Shown: positions 51,825-61,390, counted from the stretch's first letter. The stretch is DNA of 64,000 bases from an uncultured Clostridia bacterium (GCA_934464705.1 CAKSKB010000002.1:119725-183724), one strand, 5' to 3'. The notes: generated by a model from the letters alone, not told the origin. Program-made: numbers and translations.

Positions 51825-53381
51825 ATGAACGGTGCTCAGATTGTTGTAAAAACCCTTGAAAAGCTTAATATAAAAACGGTTTTCGGCTATCCGGGCGCCA
51901 ATGTGATGGATATTTACGATGCGCTTTCGGAAAGTTCTGTCCGCCATATCCTGACCGCCTCGGAAGCAGGGGCGGTTCATGCGGCGGACGGCTTTTCGAG
52001 AGCAGGAGGCAGGGTCGGGGTGTGCATTGCAACATCGGGTCCCGGTGCGTCGAATTTCGTGACCGGCCTTGCAACCGCTTATGCCGATTCCTCTCCGCTT
52101 ATTGCGATTACGGGCAATGTTCCGCTGTCGCTTTTGGGGACTGACGGCTTTCAGGAGGTTGACACAACCGGCATAACCATGGCGGTGACAAAGCATAACT
52201 TTATCGTTAAGGACGCAGACGAGCTTTCCGAAACGATTGTGAAGGCTTATGAAATTGCGCTTTCGGGAAGGTGCGGTCCTGTTCTTATCGATATACCGAA
52301 AGATGTTCAGACCGCCGCCTGCGATTTTTCGTTCCGGGAGCCGGTTTTAAGAAAAAGCAGACCGTTTTCGGTAAACGAAGGCTTAAAGCTTATAAAATCC
52401 TCGGCGCGCCCGTGTATTCTGTGCGGAGGCGGCGTTGCCGCATCGGGTGCGGGCGATGTGCTGCAAAGATTTGCGGAGCTTATTGACGCCCCGGTGGTTT
52501 CGAGCATGATGGGGCTTTCGGCATTTCCGCACAGCAGCCCGAGATTTCTCGGCATGATGGGGATGTACGGCGCTTTTGAGGCGACGGAAGCCGAGGTGGA
52601 GGCGGATTTGATTATCGCCGTCGGTATGCGGTTTACCGAGAGAACATTTTACGGCAGGCAAAAAACCTCTGCGAAGGTTCTGCATATCGATATCGACCCT
52701 GCGGAAATCAATAAAAATGTCGAGGCTTACACCGGCATTGAGGGCGATGCGAGGGAAATCCTTGAAGCAATGTGCGAAAGGCTGACGCCGAAAAAACGCC
52801 CGAAATGGGCAAGGCGTATCGGAGAAATGCGTGCGGCGGAGAAGCCTGTGAGTTATCCCGAAAAGGTGATTAAAACCGCAAAAAATCTGCTTCCGTGCGA
52901 TACGCCGATTGCGACCGATGTCGGGCAGCACCAGATGTGGGTTGCAAAATTTTATGATTTTGAAAAGCCGCGCACTTTTATAAGTTCCGGCGGTATGGGC
53001 ACTATGGGCTTCGGGCTCGGTGCGGCGATAGGTGCGTCGGAAGCGACGGGAAAACATGTTGCCCTTTTCACCGGTGACGGCAGCTTTCTTATGAATATGA
53101 ACGAACTTTCAACGCTTTCGGGGTATAATATCCCCGTAACGGTTATTGTTATGAATAATCACGCCCTCGGCATGGTGCGCCGGTGGCAGCTGTCGGTTTT
53201 CGGCAGAACAAGCGAAACAGAACCTGTATGCAAGCCCGATTTTAAGACGATTGCCGAAGGGTTTGCGGTTAAAGGCTACAGAATAAATAAAAAATCGGAG
53301 CTTAAAGATGTTCTTGAAAAGGCGTTTTCGGAAAATTCGCCTTCGGTTATCGACTGCCCGATTGATATCGATGAAGAATAG
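51825..53381 (+). CDS. ilvB: Acetolactate synthase large subunit
   Basis: 518 residues, somewhat shorter than the usual 550-590. ThDP enzyme: FGYPGANVMDIYDAL, catalytic Glu47 in ASEAGAVHAADGF, ATSGPGASNFVTGLATAYAD, and the ThDP/Mg site GDGSFLMNMNEL...NNHALGMV (about 416-450). It condenses two pyruvates to acetolactate, or pyruvate with 2-ketobutyrate. The small subunit follows 12 bp later, supporting the anabolic form. The protein ends at DIDEE without the longer tail of the Escherichia type. Confidence 0.93.
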   Translation: MNGAQIVVKTLEKLNIKTVFGYPGANVMDIYDALSESSVRHILTASEAGAVHAADGFSRAGGRVGVCIATSGPGASNFVTGLATAYADSSPLIAITGNVPLSLLGTDGFQEVDTTGITMAVTKHNFIVKDADELSETIVKAYEIALSGRCGPVLIDIPKDVQTAACDFSFREPVLRKSRPFSVNEGLKLIKSSARPCILCGGGVAASGAGDVLQRFAELIDAPVVSSMMGLSAFPHSSPRFLGMMGMYGAFEATEAEVEADLIIAVGMRFTERTFYGRQKTSAKVLHIDIDPAEINKNVEAYTGIEGDAREILEAMCERLTPKKRPKWARRIGEMRAAEKPVSYPEKVIKTAKNLLPCDTPIATDVGQHQMWVAKFYDFEKPRTFISSGGMGTMGFGLGAAIGASEATGKHVALFTGDGSFLMNMNELSTLSGYNIPVTVIVMNNHALGMVRRWQLSVFGRTSETEPVCKPDFKTIAEGFAVKGYRINKKSELKDVLEKAFSENSPSVIDCPIDIDEE

Positions 53382-53393
53382 GAGGGATTCTCT

Positions 53394-53891
53394 GTGGAAA
53401 AATTTATACTCGGTGTTCTGGTTAATAATCAGTTCGGTGTTCTTACGCGCGTTTCCTCGCTTTTTTCAAGGCGCGGATTTAATATCGACAGCCTCTCCGT
53501 TGGGGTTACCGAGAATCCGATTTGCTCCCGTATGACGATTGTTGCCTGCGGCGATGAGCATGACAAGGAACAAATTGTAAAGCAGCTTGAAAAGCTTCAG
53601 GATGTTATAAAGGTAGAAATTCTGACCGAAGAAAAGAGTGTTGCGAGGGAAATTCTTCTTATTAAATTAAAGGTAAATAAAGAAGAACGGGTGGAACTTA
53701 TGCAGACTCTCGGGATTTTCACCGCAAGGGTTCTGGATTTCGATACCGAAACCGTTGTGATCGAGGTTACCGGCAGTGGCGCAAAACTGGACGCTTTTGT
53801 TAAATATATGCACGAGTTTGAAATTATGGAGATGTGCCGCACCGGTCTTACCGCAATGGCGCGCGGCGAAAATCTTCTTAAAAACGATTGA
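53394..53891 (+). CDS. ilvN: Acetolactate synthase regulatory small subunit
   Basis: 165 residues; GTG start at 53394 after GGAGGG. N-terminal ACT domain (ILGVLVNNQFGVLTRVSSLF, RRGFNIDSLSVGVTE) and C-terminal conserved half (FTARVLDFDTETVVIEVTGS). It binds valine and gives feedback control of the large subunit. The next gene begins 9 bp later. Confidence 0.93.
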   Translation: MEKFILGVLVNNQFGVLTRVSSLFSRRGFNIDSLSVGVTENPICSRMTIVACGDEHDKEQIVKQLEKLQDVIKVEILTEEKSVAREILLIKLKVNKEERVELMQTLGIFTARVLDFDTETVVIEVTGSGAKLDAFVKYMHEFEIMEMCRTGLTAMARGENLLKND

Positions 53892-53900
53892 GGAATAACC

Positions 53901-55403
53901 ATGAGAAAAATAAAATTTTTTGACACAACTCTGCGCGACGGCGAACAGGCGCCCGGGTGCAGCATGAATATAAATGAAAAAATCGAGATTGCAAGGCAGC
54001 TGGAGCTTTTGGGAATAGATATAATCGAAGCCGGCTTTGCCGTTTCCTCGCCGGATGATTTCAGAGCGGTAAAGGAAATTGCGGAAACCGTGAAAAATGC
54101 CTCCGTTGCGTCGCTTGCAAGGGCAATAAAAGGGGATATAGACGAGGCATACGGGGCGGTAAAAAATGCGGTTTCACCGAGGATTCATGTGTTTCTGGCA
54201 ACATCGCCCATTCATATGGAGCATAAGCTTAAAATGTCGCCCTCCGAAGTGCTTGAAAATATCGGCGATTCGGTAGGGTACGCAGTTTCGCTTTGCCCCG
54301 ATGTTGAGTTTTCTGCCGAGGACGCAACCCGAAGCGACCCTGAGTTTCTGGCAAAAGCGGTTGATACAGCAGTTAAAGCCGGGGCGAAAACCATAAATCT
54401 TCCCGATACGGTAGGGTATGCAATGCCGTCCGATATTATTTCTATGATTGACAATATCAAAAACAATGTGGATTTGAAGGACGCCGTGCTCTCGGTTCAC
54501 TGCCACAACGATCTCGGCATGGCAGTTGCAAACTCGCTTGCGGCAATTAATGCCGGAGCGATTCAGATTGAAGGTACGGTAAACGGTATCGGCGAAAGAG
54601 CCGGAAACGCCGCTCTCGAAGAAATAATCATGGCGATTAAAACGAGGCAGAGTGCCTATAATGCCGAAATGAACATCGACACACGCCAAATCCACCGCAC
54701 AAGCAAGCTGGTTTATCATGTTATCGGCTCTGTTCCGCCGGCAAATAAGGCGGTGGTCGGCGCAAACGCTTTTGCACATGAAGCCGGTATCCACCAGCAC
54801 GGCGTTATGGAGGACAAGAAAACCTATGAGATTATGAATCCCGAGGATATAGGTCTGCGCACAAATAAAATGGTTCTCGGGAAGCACTCCGGCAAACACG
54901 CCTTTTCGGAAAGGCTTAAAGAAATGGGATATACTTTTGATGACGGCGAGCTTGAGTCGGCTTTTTCCGAATTCAAAAAGCTGTGCGACAGAAAAAAACA
55001 TATAACGGACGCCGATATTGAAGCGATTATGCACAAGCGCATTAAGCTTAATGTTACATATCTGCTTGACGGGTTTGATGTTCATACAGGTTCTACAGGC
55101 TCGACCGCCTGTGTGATAAGGCTTAAAAAGGGCGAAAAAATAATCGAGGATGTGTCCTTGGGCAACGGTCCTGTTGAGGCGGCTATAAATGTTATCAATA
55201 AAATCGCCGGGCTTAAAGGGTATGTGCTCGATGATTACAATATCCATTCAATATCCGAGGGGCGCGATGCTCTCGGCGAGGTTATAGTGAAAATCAAAAA
55301 GCCCGACGGCAAAAAAGTTACCGGCAGAGGGCTTTCTACCAATGTTATAGAGTCCAGCATACTTGCGTATGTGGACGGCGTAAATAAAATTCTTGATGCT
55401 TAG
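53901..55403 (+). CDS. leuA: 2-isopropylmalate synthase
   Basis: 500 residues. DRE-TIM metallolyase: FFDTTLRDGEQAPGCSMN, IIEAGFAVSSPDDF, metal site VHCHNDLGMAVANSLAAINA (about 200) and GIGERAGNAALEEI. The C-terminal leucine-binding domain is present (GPVEAAINVINKI, GRGLSTNVIESSILAYVDGV). It condenses acetyl-CoA with 2-ketoisovalerate, the first step to leucine. Middle of the branched-chain operon. Confidence 0.95.
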   Translation: MRKIKFFDTTLRDGEQAPGCSMNINEKIEIARQLELLGIDIIEAGFAVSSPDDFRAVKEIAETVKNASVASLARAIKGDIDEAYGAVKNAVSPRIHVFLATSPIHMEHKLKMSPSEVLENIGDSVGYAVSLCPDVEFSAEDATRSDPEFLAKAVDTAVKAGAKTINLPDTVGYAMPSDIISMIDNIKNNVDLKDAVLSVHCHNDLGMAVANSLAAINAGAIQIEGTVNGIGERAGNAALEEIIMAIKTRQSAYNAEMNIDTRQIHRTSKLVYHVIGSVPPANKAVVGANAFAHEAGIHQHGVMEDKKTYEIMNPEDIGLRTNKMVLGKHSGKHAFSERLKEMGYTFDDGELESAFSEFKKLCDRKKHITDADIEAIMHKRIKLNVTYLLDGFDVHTGSTGSTACVIRLKKGEKIIEDVSLGNGPVEAAINVINKIAGLKGYVLDDYNIHSISEGRDALGEVIVKIKKPDGKKVTGRGLSTNVIESSILAYVDGVNKILDA

Positions 55404-55413
55404 GTGAAATCTG

Positions 55414-56976
55414 ATGAATAATAAAATTACGGTGTTTGATTCGACTCTGCGCGACGGTGCCCAGAGCGAGGGCGTTTCGTATTCGGTGCAGGACAAGCTT
55501 AATATCGCAAAGGCTCTCGATGAGTTCGGCGTTTCGTATATCGAAGCCGGGATTCCCGGCGCAAATCCGAAGGATATGGAGTTTTTTGAAAAAGCTTCAA
55601 GGATGTCTTTCAAAAATGCAAAGCTGTGCGCTTTCGGCAGAACCGCTCCGAAGGGAACGGCTCCGCAGGACGATTCGGGGCTTTCGGCAATTGTCGGTTC
55701 AAAGTGCCCTGCGGCGGCTATTTTCGGAAAAGCGTGGAGCCTTCATGTTACAGAAATTCTCGGCATAACTTTGGAAGAAAATCTTGAAACGGTTGAAAAC
55801 AGCGTAAGGTTTTTAAAATCGCACGGCATGGAGGTTATTTTTGACGCAGAGCACGCATTTGACGGATTCAAGGCTGACAGAGCCTACGCCGAAAGTGTAA
55901 TTTCCGCTGCGGTTTCCGGCGGTGCTGACTGCATTTCGCTTTGCGACACCAACGGCGGAACAATGCCTTTTGAGATTTATGATATAACAAAAAAACTGTG
56001 TGAGAGGTTTCCCGAAACGCTCTTTGCAATCCATGCGCATGACGATTGCGGGTGCGCTGCGGCAAATTCGGTTATGGCGGTAAAGGCAGGGGCAAGGTCG
56101 GTTCAGGGAACATTTATCGGTTATGGCGAAAGGGCAGGTAACGCCGCGCTTTCAACGGTGATTCCGGACCTTGCGCTCAAATGCGGTTTGGAGTGCGACG
56201 GGCAGCTTCCGCTTCTTTCAAAAACAGCCCGTACCGTTGCCGAAATCTCGAATATGCGCCTCGGGCACGGTATGCCTTATGTAGGGCGCAGTGCTTTCGC
56301 CCACAAGGGCGGCATGCATATCGACGCCGTGAAAAAGCTTACGCGCTCCTTTGAGCATATAGACCCCGAAACGGTAGGCAACAAACGGAGGTTTCTTAAC
56401 AGCGAGATGTCCGGCAGAGCGAGTGTTCTCGACAAGGTGCAGGAATTTATACCGGACGCCGAAAAAAATTCGCCGACAACAAAAAGAATTGCGGAAAAAC
56501 TTAAGGAACTTGAATATCACGGCTACCGTTTTGAGGCAGCGGACGCAAGCTTTGAACTTATGGTTAAGCGTACGCTGGGGCTTTTTAAGCCGCATTTCGA
56601 CACAATCTTGTATAAAACAATAGGCGAATTTCCCGGGAGCAACGGCGGAACGCAGGCGTCCGCTATGATAAGAATTTCGGTTGACGGGCGCGAGGAAATA
56701 ACCGCCGCCATCGGAAACGGTCCCGTGAACGCTCTCGATACGGCGCTGAGAAAAGCGCTGTCGGTGTTTTATCCGCAGCTCAGAACCGTTCATCTTACCG
56801 ATTACAAGGTTCGTGTTTTCGATACGGAAAAGGCAACCGGCGCTATGACGAGGGTTATGATTGAAACCTCCGACGGCTCCGAAACCTGGACGACGGTCGG
56901 TGCTTCCGCCGATATTATCGAAGCAAGCTGGCTTGCACTTGTGGATTCTATTGAATATAAGCTCTCAAAAGAGTGA
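55414..56976 (+). CDS. cimA: (R)-citramalate synthase
   Basis: 520 residues. Same superfamily as LeuA but of the CimA branch: VFDSTLRDGAQSEGVSYSV, YIEAGIPGANPKDMEFF, AHDDCGCAAANSVMAVKAGA (metal His about 207), GRSAFAHKGGMHIDAV and the C-terminal regulatory domain. It makes citramalate from pyruvate and acetyl-CoA, giving 2-ketobutyrate for isoleucine without threonine deaminase. It closes the operon; no leuBCD or ilvCD lie in this window. An AT-rich 110-bp gap to the next promoter follows. Confidence 0.93.
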   Translation: MNNKITVFDSTLRDGAQSEGVSYSVQDKLNIAKALDEFGVSYIEAGIPGANPKDMEFFEKASRMSFKNAKLCAFGRTAPKGTAPQDDSGLSAIVGSKCPAAAIFGKAWSLHVTEILGITLEENLETVENSVRFLKSHGMEVIFDAEHAFDGFKADRAYAESVISAAVSGGADCISLCDTNGGTMPFEIYDITKKLCERFPETLFAIHAHDDCGCAAANSVMAVKAGARSVQGTFIGYGERAGNAALSTVIPDLALKCGLECDGQLPLLSKTARTVAEISNMRLGHGMPYVGRSAFAHKGGMHIDAVKKLTRSFEHIDPETVGNKRRFLNSEMSGRASVLDKVQEFIPDAEKNSPTTKRIAEKLKELEYHGYRFEAADASFELMVKRTLGLFKPHFDTILYKTIGEFPGSNGGTQASAMIRISVDGREEITAAIGNGPVNALDTALRKALSVFYPQLRTVHLTDYKVRVFDTEKATGAMTRVMIETSDGSETWTTVGASADIIEASWLALVDSIEYKLSKE

Positions 56977-57022
56977 AAAATTTATTTAAATAGTATAAAT
57001 TGAATTTTTTAAGAAAAAACTA

Positions 57023-57051
57023 TTGACTTTGCTGCGCTAAAGTGGTAAACT
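57023..57051 (+). promoter_or_regulatory. Promoter of the amino-acid ABC transporter operon
   Basis: TTGACT (57023-57028), 17 bases, TAAACT (57046-57051) with extended TGG. Confidence 0.65.
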
Positions 57052-57086
57052 ATATCTATCAAAATTCAGTCAGGAGTGTTTCGGAT

Positions 57087-57896
57087 ATGAAAAAGATTTT
57101 AAGTATGGTTCTTGCACTTGCGCTTATGTGCAGTATTTTTACCGCTTGCGGAAGCAAGGATGACAAAAAGGCAGATTCTTCAAAATCGGCTTCGGGCGAT
57201 GTTGAGTATGTTAAAGAAAAAGGCAAGCTTGTTGTAGGTATTACGGATTTTGAACCTATGGATTACAAAGACGAGAACGGCGACTGGGTCGGCTTTGACG
57301 CTGACATGGCTAAGGCTTTTGCAAAGAGCCTCGGCGTTGACGCAGAGTTCGTTGAAATCGACTGGGATAACAAAATTCTGGAGCTTGACAGCAAATCAAT
57401 CGACTGCGTATGGAACGGCATGACGCTTACGGACGAAGTTACATCTTCGATGGAGTGTTCGGACGCTTACTGCAACAATCAGCAGATTGTGGTTGTTCCT
57501 AAGGACAAGGCTTCCAAGTATCAGGATGCAGAGGACTGTGCAGACCTTATGTTTGCGGTTGAGTCGGGTTCCGCCGGTGAGGATATGGCAACGGAAAATA
57601 ATTTTCAGTATACTCCCGTAAAAGACCAGGCTACAGCGGTTATGGAGGTTGCGTCCGGTTCGAGCGAAGCTGCAATCATTGATTCCCTTATGGCTGCGGC
57701 TATGGTCGGCGAAGGCACCGGATATGAAAACCTTACATATACGGTTGGTCTTAACAGCGAAAAATACGGCGTCGGCTTCAGAAAGGGTTCCGACCTTGCG
57801 GCAAAGCTGAACGAATTTTTCAAGGCTTCGCTTGCAGACGGTTCAATGGAGAAAACAGCGGAACAGTACGGCGTACAGGCGGCCCTTATTAAATAA
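57087..57896 (+). CDS. Polar amino-acid ABC transporter substrate-binding lipoprotein
   Basis: 269 residues from ATG 57087 (CAGGAGTG upstream). The lipoprotein signal ends in IFTAC (Cys21). SBP family 3 features: GKLVVGITDFEPMDYKDENG, GFDADMAKAFAKSLGV, DCVWNGMTLTDE and YGVGFRKGSDLAAKLNEFF. It delivers a polar amino acid such as glutamine or cystine; the specific ligand is not readable. A strong hairpin separates it from the permease gene, which usually keeps the binding protein more abundant. Confidence 0.92.
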   Translation: MKKILSMVLALALMCSIFTACGSKDDKKADSSKSASGDVEYVKEKGKLVVGITDFEPMDYKDENGDWVGFDADMAKAFAKSLGVDAEFVEIDWDNKILELDSKSIDCVWNGMTLTDEVTSSMECSDAYCNNQQIVVVPKDKASKYQDAEDCADLMFAVESGSAGEDMATENNFQYTPVKDQATAVMEVASGSSEAAIIDSLMAAAMVGEGTGYENLTYTVGLNSEKYGVGFRKGSDLAAKLNEFFKASLADGSMEKTAEQYGVQAALIK

Positions 57897-57917
57897 GCCA
57901 CTTATTCAAAATTTGCG

Positions 57918-57944
57918 GAAAGTGCCCGGAATTCGGGCACTTTC
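57918..57944 (+). terminator. Intercistronic hairpin between binding protein and permease
   Basis: An 11-bp perfect stem (57918-57928 with 57934-57944) and 5-base loop without a proper T-run, so a partial terminator or 3' mRNA stabiliser. Confidence 0.7.
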
Positions 57945-57963
57945 TGAATTAAAGGAAATAATT

Positions 57964-58677
57964 ATGTTTAGTGAATTCGGACAGTCTATATCAAAAATTG
58001 CGGAGCAGTTTCCGACGGTTTTTTCTGCGCTCAATGTCGGTTTTGTGCAGACGCTTAAGCTTTTTGCGGTTACCCTTATCGGCGCACTGCCCCTCGGGCT
58101 TATAATTTCATTCGGCTCAATGTCGAAAATCAAGCCGTTGAGCGCAATTACAAAGTTTTTTGTCTGGATTATAAGAGGTACGCCGCTTATGATTCAGCTT
58201 TTGCTTATATACTTTTTCCCGGGGCTGGTTCTCAAAAACCACATCTGGGGCAGCGGTGAAGAAGGCAGATTTCTTGCGGCTGCGGTTGCGTTTATCATAA
58301 ACTATGCCTGCTATTTTTCTGAAATTTACAGGGGAGGCATACAGGGCGTTCCGGTTGGTCAGATGGAGGCGGGTGCGGTTCTGGGTATGTCCAAGCCGCA
58401 GATTTTTTTCCGTGTTACGCTGCTTCAGATGATAAAGCGAATCGTGCCGCCGATTTCAAACGAAATTATCACGCTTGTCAAAGATACATCACTTGCAAGA
58501 ATCATCGCTTTGCAGGAGGTTATCTGGGCAGGTCAGGCATTTATGAAGGGCTCGCAGGGGATTTCGGGCGAAATTTGGCCGCTCTTCTTTACCGGTATTT
58601 ATTATCTGCTGTTCAGCGGTGTGCTTACGCTGCTTTTCAGCCACATTGAGAAAAAATTGAGTTATTTCAGGAGCTGA
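57964..58677 (+). CDS. Amino-acid ABC transporter permease
   Basis: 237 residues from ATG 57964 (AAAGGAAA upstream). His/Glu/Gln/Arg-type permease: TLKLFAVTLIGALPLGLIIS, FFVWIIRGTPLMIQLLLIYF, YFSEIYRGGIQGVPVGQMEA and the EAA loop EAGAVLGMSKPQIFFRVTLL. About five membrane helices. It would work as a homodimer with the ATPase encoded 3 bp downstream. Confidence 0.94.
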   Translation: MFSEFGQSISKIAEQFPTVFSALNVGFVQTLKLFAVTLIGALPLGLIISFGSMSKIKPLSAITKFFVWIIRGTPLMIQLLLIYFFPGLVLKNHIWGSGEEGRFLAAAVAFIINYACYFSEIYRGGIQGVPVGQMEAGAVLGMSKPQIFFRVTLLQMIKRIVPPISNEIITLVKDTSLARIIALQEVIWAGQAFMKGSQGISGEIWPLFFTGIYYLLFSGVLTLLFSHIEKKLSYFRS

Positions 58678-58680
58678 GTT

Positions 58681-59448
58681 ATGGCTGTTTTAGAAGTTAA
58701 AAATATGGTTAAAAGCTTTGGTAAAACTAAAGTTTTGGAGAATGTCAGCTTCTCTGTCGAGAGGGGCGATGTTATATCGGTTATCGGTTCTTCGGGCAGC
58801 GGAAAAACCACGCTGCTGCGGTGCATAAATTTCCTCGAAACTCCGGACAGCGGAACGGTTTCGGTTGACGGCAATATAATTCTTGACGCAAAGTCCGCCA
58901 AGAAAATTCCGGAAAAGGAAAAACGGAAAAACCGTTTGCGTTTCGGTTTTGTATTTCAGGATTTCAACCTGTTTCCGCAGTATACGGCTCTCGGGAATGT
59001 CACGCTCGCGATGAAGCTTCTCGCAAAAGACGGGCTTAAAAGCTTTGACGGCGATATTGACGAAATCGCAATGAGCTATCTTGCAAGAGTGGGGCTGTCC
59101 GATAAGGCGGATTTGTATCCGTGCAGCCTTTCGGGCGGTCAGAAACAAAGGGTCGCAATCGCCCGTGCGCTTGCATTGAATCCCGAAATTCTGTTTTTTG
59201 ACGAGCCGACCAGTGCGCTTGACCCCGAACTTACGGTCGAGGTTCTTTCAACGCTTAAGGCGCTTGCAAAAGAGAATATAACAATGATTATCGTAACGCA
59301 TGAAATGAGTTTTGCGAGAGATGTTTCAACAAGAGTGCTGTTTATGGAAAACGGTGTGATTGCCGAGGACGGAACTCCGGAACAGATTTTCGGTAACCCT
59401 CAGCACGAAAGAACGAGAGAGTTTCTCAGAAGTTTTATTGAAAATTAA
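58681..59448 (+). CDS. Amino-acid ABC transporter ATPase (GlnQ type)
   Basis: 255 residues: Walker A GSSGSGKTTLLRCINFLE, Q-loop FVFQDFNLFPQYTAL, signature LSGGQKQRVAIARAL, Walker B ILFFDEPTSALDPEL, H-loop IIVTHEMSFARD. Completes the importer with the two genes before it. Its terminator is at 59455. Confidence 0.95.
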   Translation: MAVLEVKNMVKSFGKTKVLENVSFSVERGDVISVIGSSGSGKTTLLRCINFLETPDSGTVSVDGNIILDAKSAKKIPEKEKRKNRLRFGFVFQDFNLFPQYTALGNVTLAMKLLAKDGLKSFDGDIDEIAMSYLARVGLSDKADLYPCSLSGGQKQRVAIARALALNPEILFFDEPTSALDPELTVEVLSTLKALAKENITMIIVTHEMSFARDVSTRVLFMENGVIAEDGTPEQIFGNPQHERTREFLRSFIEN

Positions 59449-59454
59449 ATTACG

Positions 59455-59484
59455 GCAAGCCGCATTTATTTGTGGCTTGCTTTT
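59455..59484 (+). terminator. Terminator of the amino-acid ABC operon
   Basis: GCAAGCC (59455-59461) with GGCTTGC (59474-59480), then TTTT. Confidence 0.75.
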
Positions 59485-59503
59485 GTATGAAACGGTGATT
59501 ATC

Positions 59504-59749
59504 ATGTTTAAAAACAAATCTGAAAACGGCAGAAACAACATTTGCGGTGAAAAAATAAGCGAATTGCGGAAAAGCGGAACAGAAAAAATGTCGCAGAGAA
59601 TGTTGGCAGAGAAGTTGCAGCTTAGGGGAATCGATGTGGATAAAAATGCGATTCAGCGCATGGAAAGCGGCGAGCGTTTTGTTACGGATATTGAACTTAA
59701 GGTGCTGGCTGAGGTTTTCGGTGTTACTTCGGATGAACTTCTTAAATAA
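59504..59749 (+). CDS. Small XRE-family helix-turn-helix protein
   Basis: 81 residues from ATG 59504. A single Cro/CI-type HTH: ICGEKISELRKSGTEKMSQR, MLAEKLQLRGIDVDKNAIQR, MESGERFVTDIELKVLAEVF, GVTSDELL. No second domain. The start is preceded only by GGTGAT, and it follows the ABC operon terminator by 20 bases, so it may have low or separate expression. Target unknown. A strong hairpin follows. Confidence 0.85.
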   Translation: MFKNKSENGRNNICGEKISELRKSGTEKMSQRMLAEKLQLRGIDVDKNAIQRMESGERFVTDIELKVLAEVFGVTSDELLK

Positions 59750-59753
59750 CCAA

Positions 59754-59786
59754 CTGCCCCTCGGAATTCTGATTTCCGAGGGGCAG
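59754..59786. terminator. Terminator between the XRE gene and the HtrA gene
   Basis: A perfect 13-bp stem (59754-59766 with 59774-59786) between convergent genes; the T-run is weak on the plus side and moderate on the minus side. Confidence 0.8.
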
Positions 59787-59816
59787 CCGTATTTAAAAGG
59801 GGGAATGTGAGTTAGC

Positions 59817-61256
59817 TTATTTGTTGTTTTCGTCGCCGCCAAGACCTGATTCGGCGCTTGTCTGCGATGAGCCGTTATCTTCGCCCAAGGTTACCTCAAC
59901 CTCAAAGGTCTTATCTGTCGATTTGCGGTAAACCTTCATCTTGATTTTATCTCCGGCTTTGAATTTATCTCTTATATCGTTTATTTCCTGTACGGTCTTA
60001 ACCGCCTCGCCGTTGACTTCAAGAATAACATCTTTATTCTTTATGCCTGCGTCCTCGGCGCCCGAGAAAGGCGAAACTTCAACTACATATACACCTACGG
60101 GGTAACCGTATGTCTTTGAAATCTGGTCTGTAATTTCACGGCCCGAAATTCCGATGAGCGGTCTGCCGGTAACATGACCGTTTTCCATCAAGTCCTTGAT
60201 GACCGGCATAAATTCGTTGCTGGGGATTGAAAATCCAAGACCTTCAACGCTGCTGTCCGAAATCTTTGCCGTGTTGATTCCTATAACTTCGCCGCGGTCA
60301 TTAACAAGCGCACCGCCGGAGTTGCCGGGGTTGATTGCTGCGTCTGTCTGAAGAACGGTAAGAGTTTTATCGGAAATTGTAAGCGTCCTGTTTGTTGCGC
60401 TGATAATACCCTTTGATGCGGAACCCGCAAATTCTTCACCCAGAGGGTTGCCGATTGCAATTACGCTGTCGCCGACGCGGAGCGTTGAAGAATCGCCGAA
60501 TGTTGCATATGAAAGCTCGGTTTTAGGTTCGATTTTTATAACCGCAAGGTCGGTTCTCGAATCTGTTCCGACAAGCTTTGCGTCATACGATTCGCCCGAG
60601 ATAAGGTTTACGGTGATTTTTGTCGCATTTTCAATAACATGATTGTTTGTTACGATGTAGCCGTCCTCGTTGATTATAACGCCCGAGCCGCTGCCCTGCT
60701 GCGTCTGTGAACCCCAGAACCAATCCTGCGATTCAAAGTCGCATACAATTCCGACAACCGCCGGTCCTACCTTGTCGATTATGTCTGCGCTGCTGAGGGT
60801 ATCTCCGCCCGAAGAATTTGTTGCCGTAATGCCGCTGCTTGAATAAATCTTCTTAGTGCCGTTTGAACTTTTCGTGTAGCCGAGGTTCAATGTTCCCGTG
60901 CTTATAAGCGCCAGCGCCAGAACAATTGCGATTACTCCTCCGGCAAGTCCTCCGCCGAGTGCCGCATAAAGCGTTTTATGCGATTTTTTCTGTTTCTTGA
61001 CTTTCTCTGTGAAAACGGGCTTCGGTGCCTGCGGAGTCTCGGAAGCTTCATTATTATATATAAGCTCCGGCTGCTCGTCTGCGTAAGGCGACATCGGCTG
61101 AATATTCGGTTGAATATCAGGCTGAACCTCCGGCTGTGCCGCTGTTTCCTCAATCGGCTGCGGATTTATTGCTTCCGAATAGTTCTCCGTTTCGGATGCG
61201 GTTTCCGCTGTGATTTCGTTTTCAAATTCCCGGTCGTTTCTTTTTATATCATCCAT
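59817..61256 (-). CDS. HtrA/DegP-like membrane-anchored serine protease
   Basis: 479 residues. A Glu/Pro/Gln-rich cytoplasmic N-terminus (1-95, with a short PEVQPDIQPNIQP repeat) leads to one membrane segment (about 97-120), a Ser-rich linker, the trypsin-like domain with TNNHVIENA (His about 205), RTDLAVIKI (Asp about 235) and NPGNSGGALV (Ser about 310), then one PDZ domain (GVYVVEVSPFSGAEDAGI, about 390-460). It degrades misfolded proteins outside the membrane under envelope stress. Single gene with GGGAGG before the ATG. Confidence 0.95.
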   Translation of the reverse strand: MDDIKRNDREFENEITAETASETENYSEAINPQPIEETAAQPEVQPDIQPNIQPMSPYADEQPELIYNNEASETPQAPKPVFTEKVKKQKKSHKTLYAALGGGLAGGVIAIVLALALISTGTLNLGYTKSSNGTKKIYSSSGITATNSSGGDTLSSADIIDKVGPAVVGIVCDFESQDWFWGSQTQQGSGSGVIINEDGYIVTNNHVIENATKITVNLISGESYDAKLVGTDSRTDLAVIKIEPKTELSYATFGDSSTLRVGDSVIAIGNPLGEEFAGSASKGIISATNRTLTISDKTLTVLQTDAAINPGNSGGALVNDRGEVIGINTAKISDSSVEGLGFSIPSNEFMPVIKDLMENGHVTGRPLIGISGREITDQISKTYGYPVGVYVVEVSPFSGAEDAGIKNKDVILEVNGEAVKTVQEINDIRDKFKAGDKIKMKVYRKSTDKTFEVEVTLGEDNGSSQTSAESGLGGDENNK

Positions 61257-61361
61257 GGTTAAAACCTCCCTGTTTTGTTTCTATGCCTGTATTATAATCC
61301 CGATTTGTTAAAGAAATATGAACAGATTGTTAATTTGAAAAATATTTTTTTGAAAAAATTA

Positions 61362-61390
61362 TTGATTTTGATTTATATATATGTTATAAT
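61362..61390 (+). promoter_or_regulatory. Promoter of the second CuAO-type beta-helix gene
   Basis: TTGATT (61362-61367), 17 bases, TATAAT (61385-61390) with extended TGT; AAAGGAG follows. Confidence 0.7.

Noticed and set aside
54174..55247. 357-codon open frame opposite leuA
   Set aside because: Antisense shadow of a conserved gene; composition rich in His, Cys and Arg.
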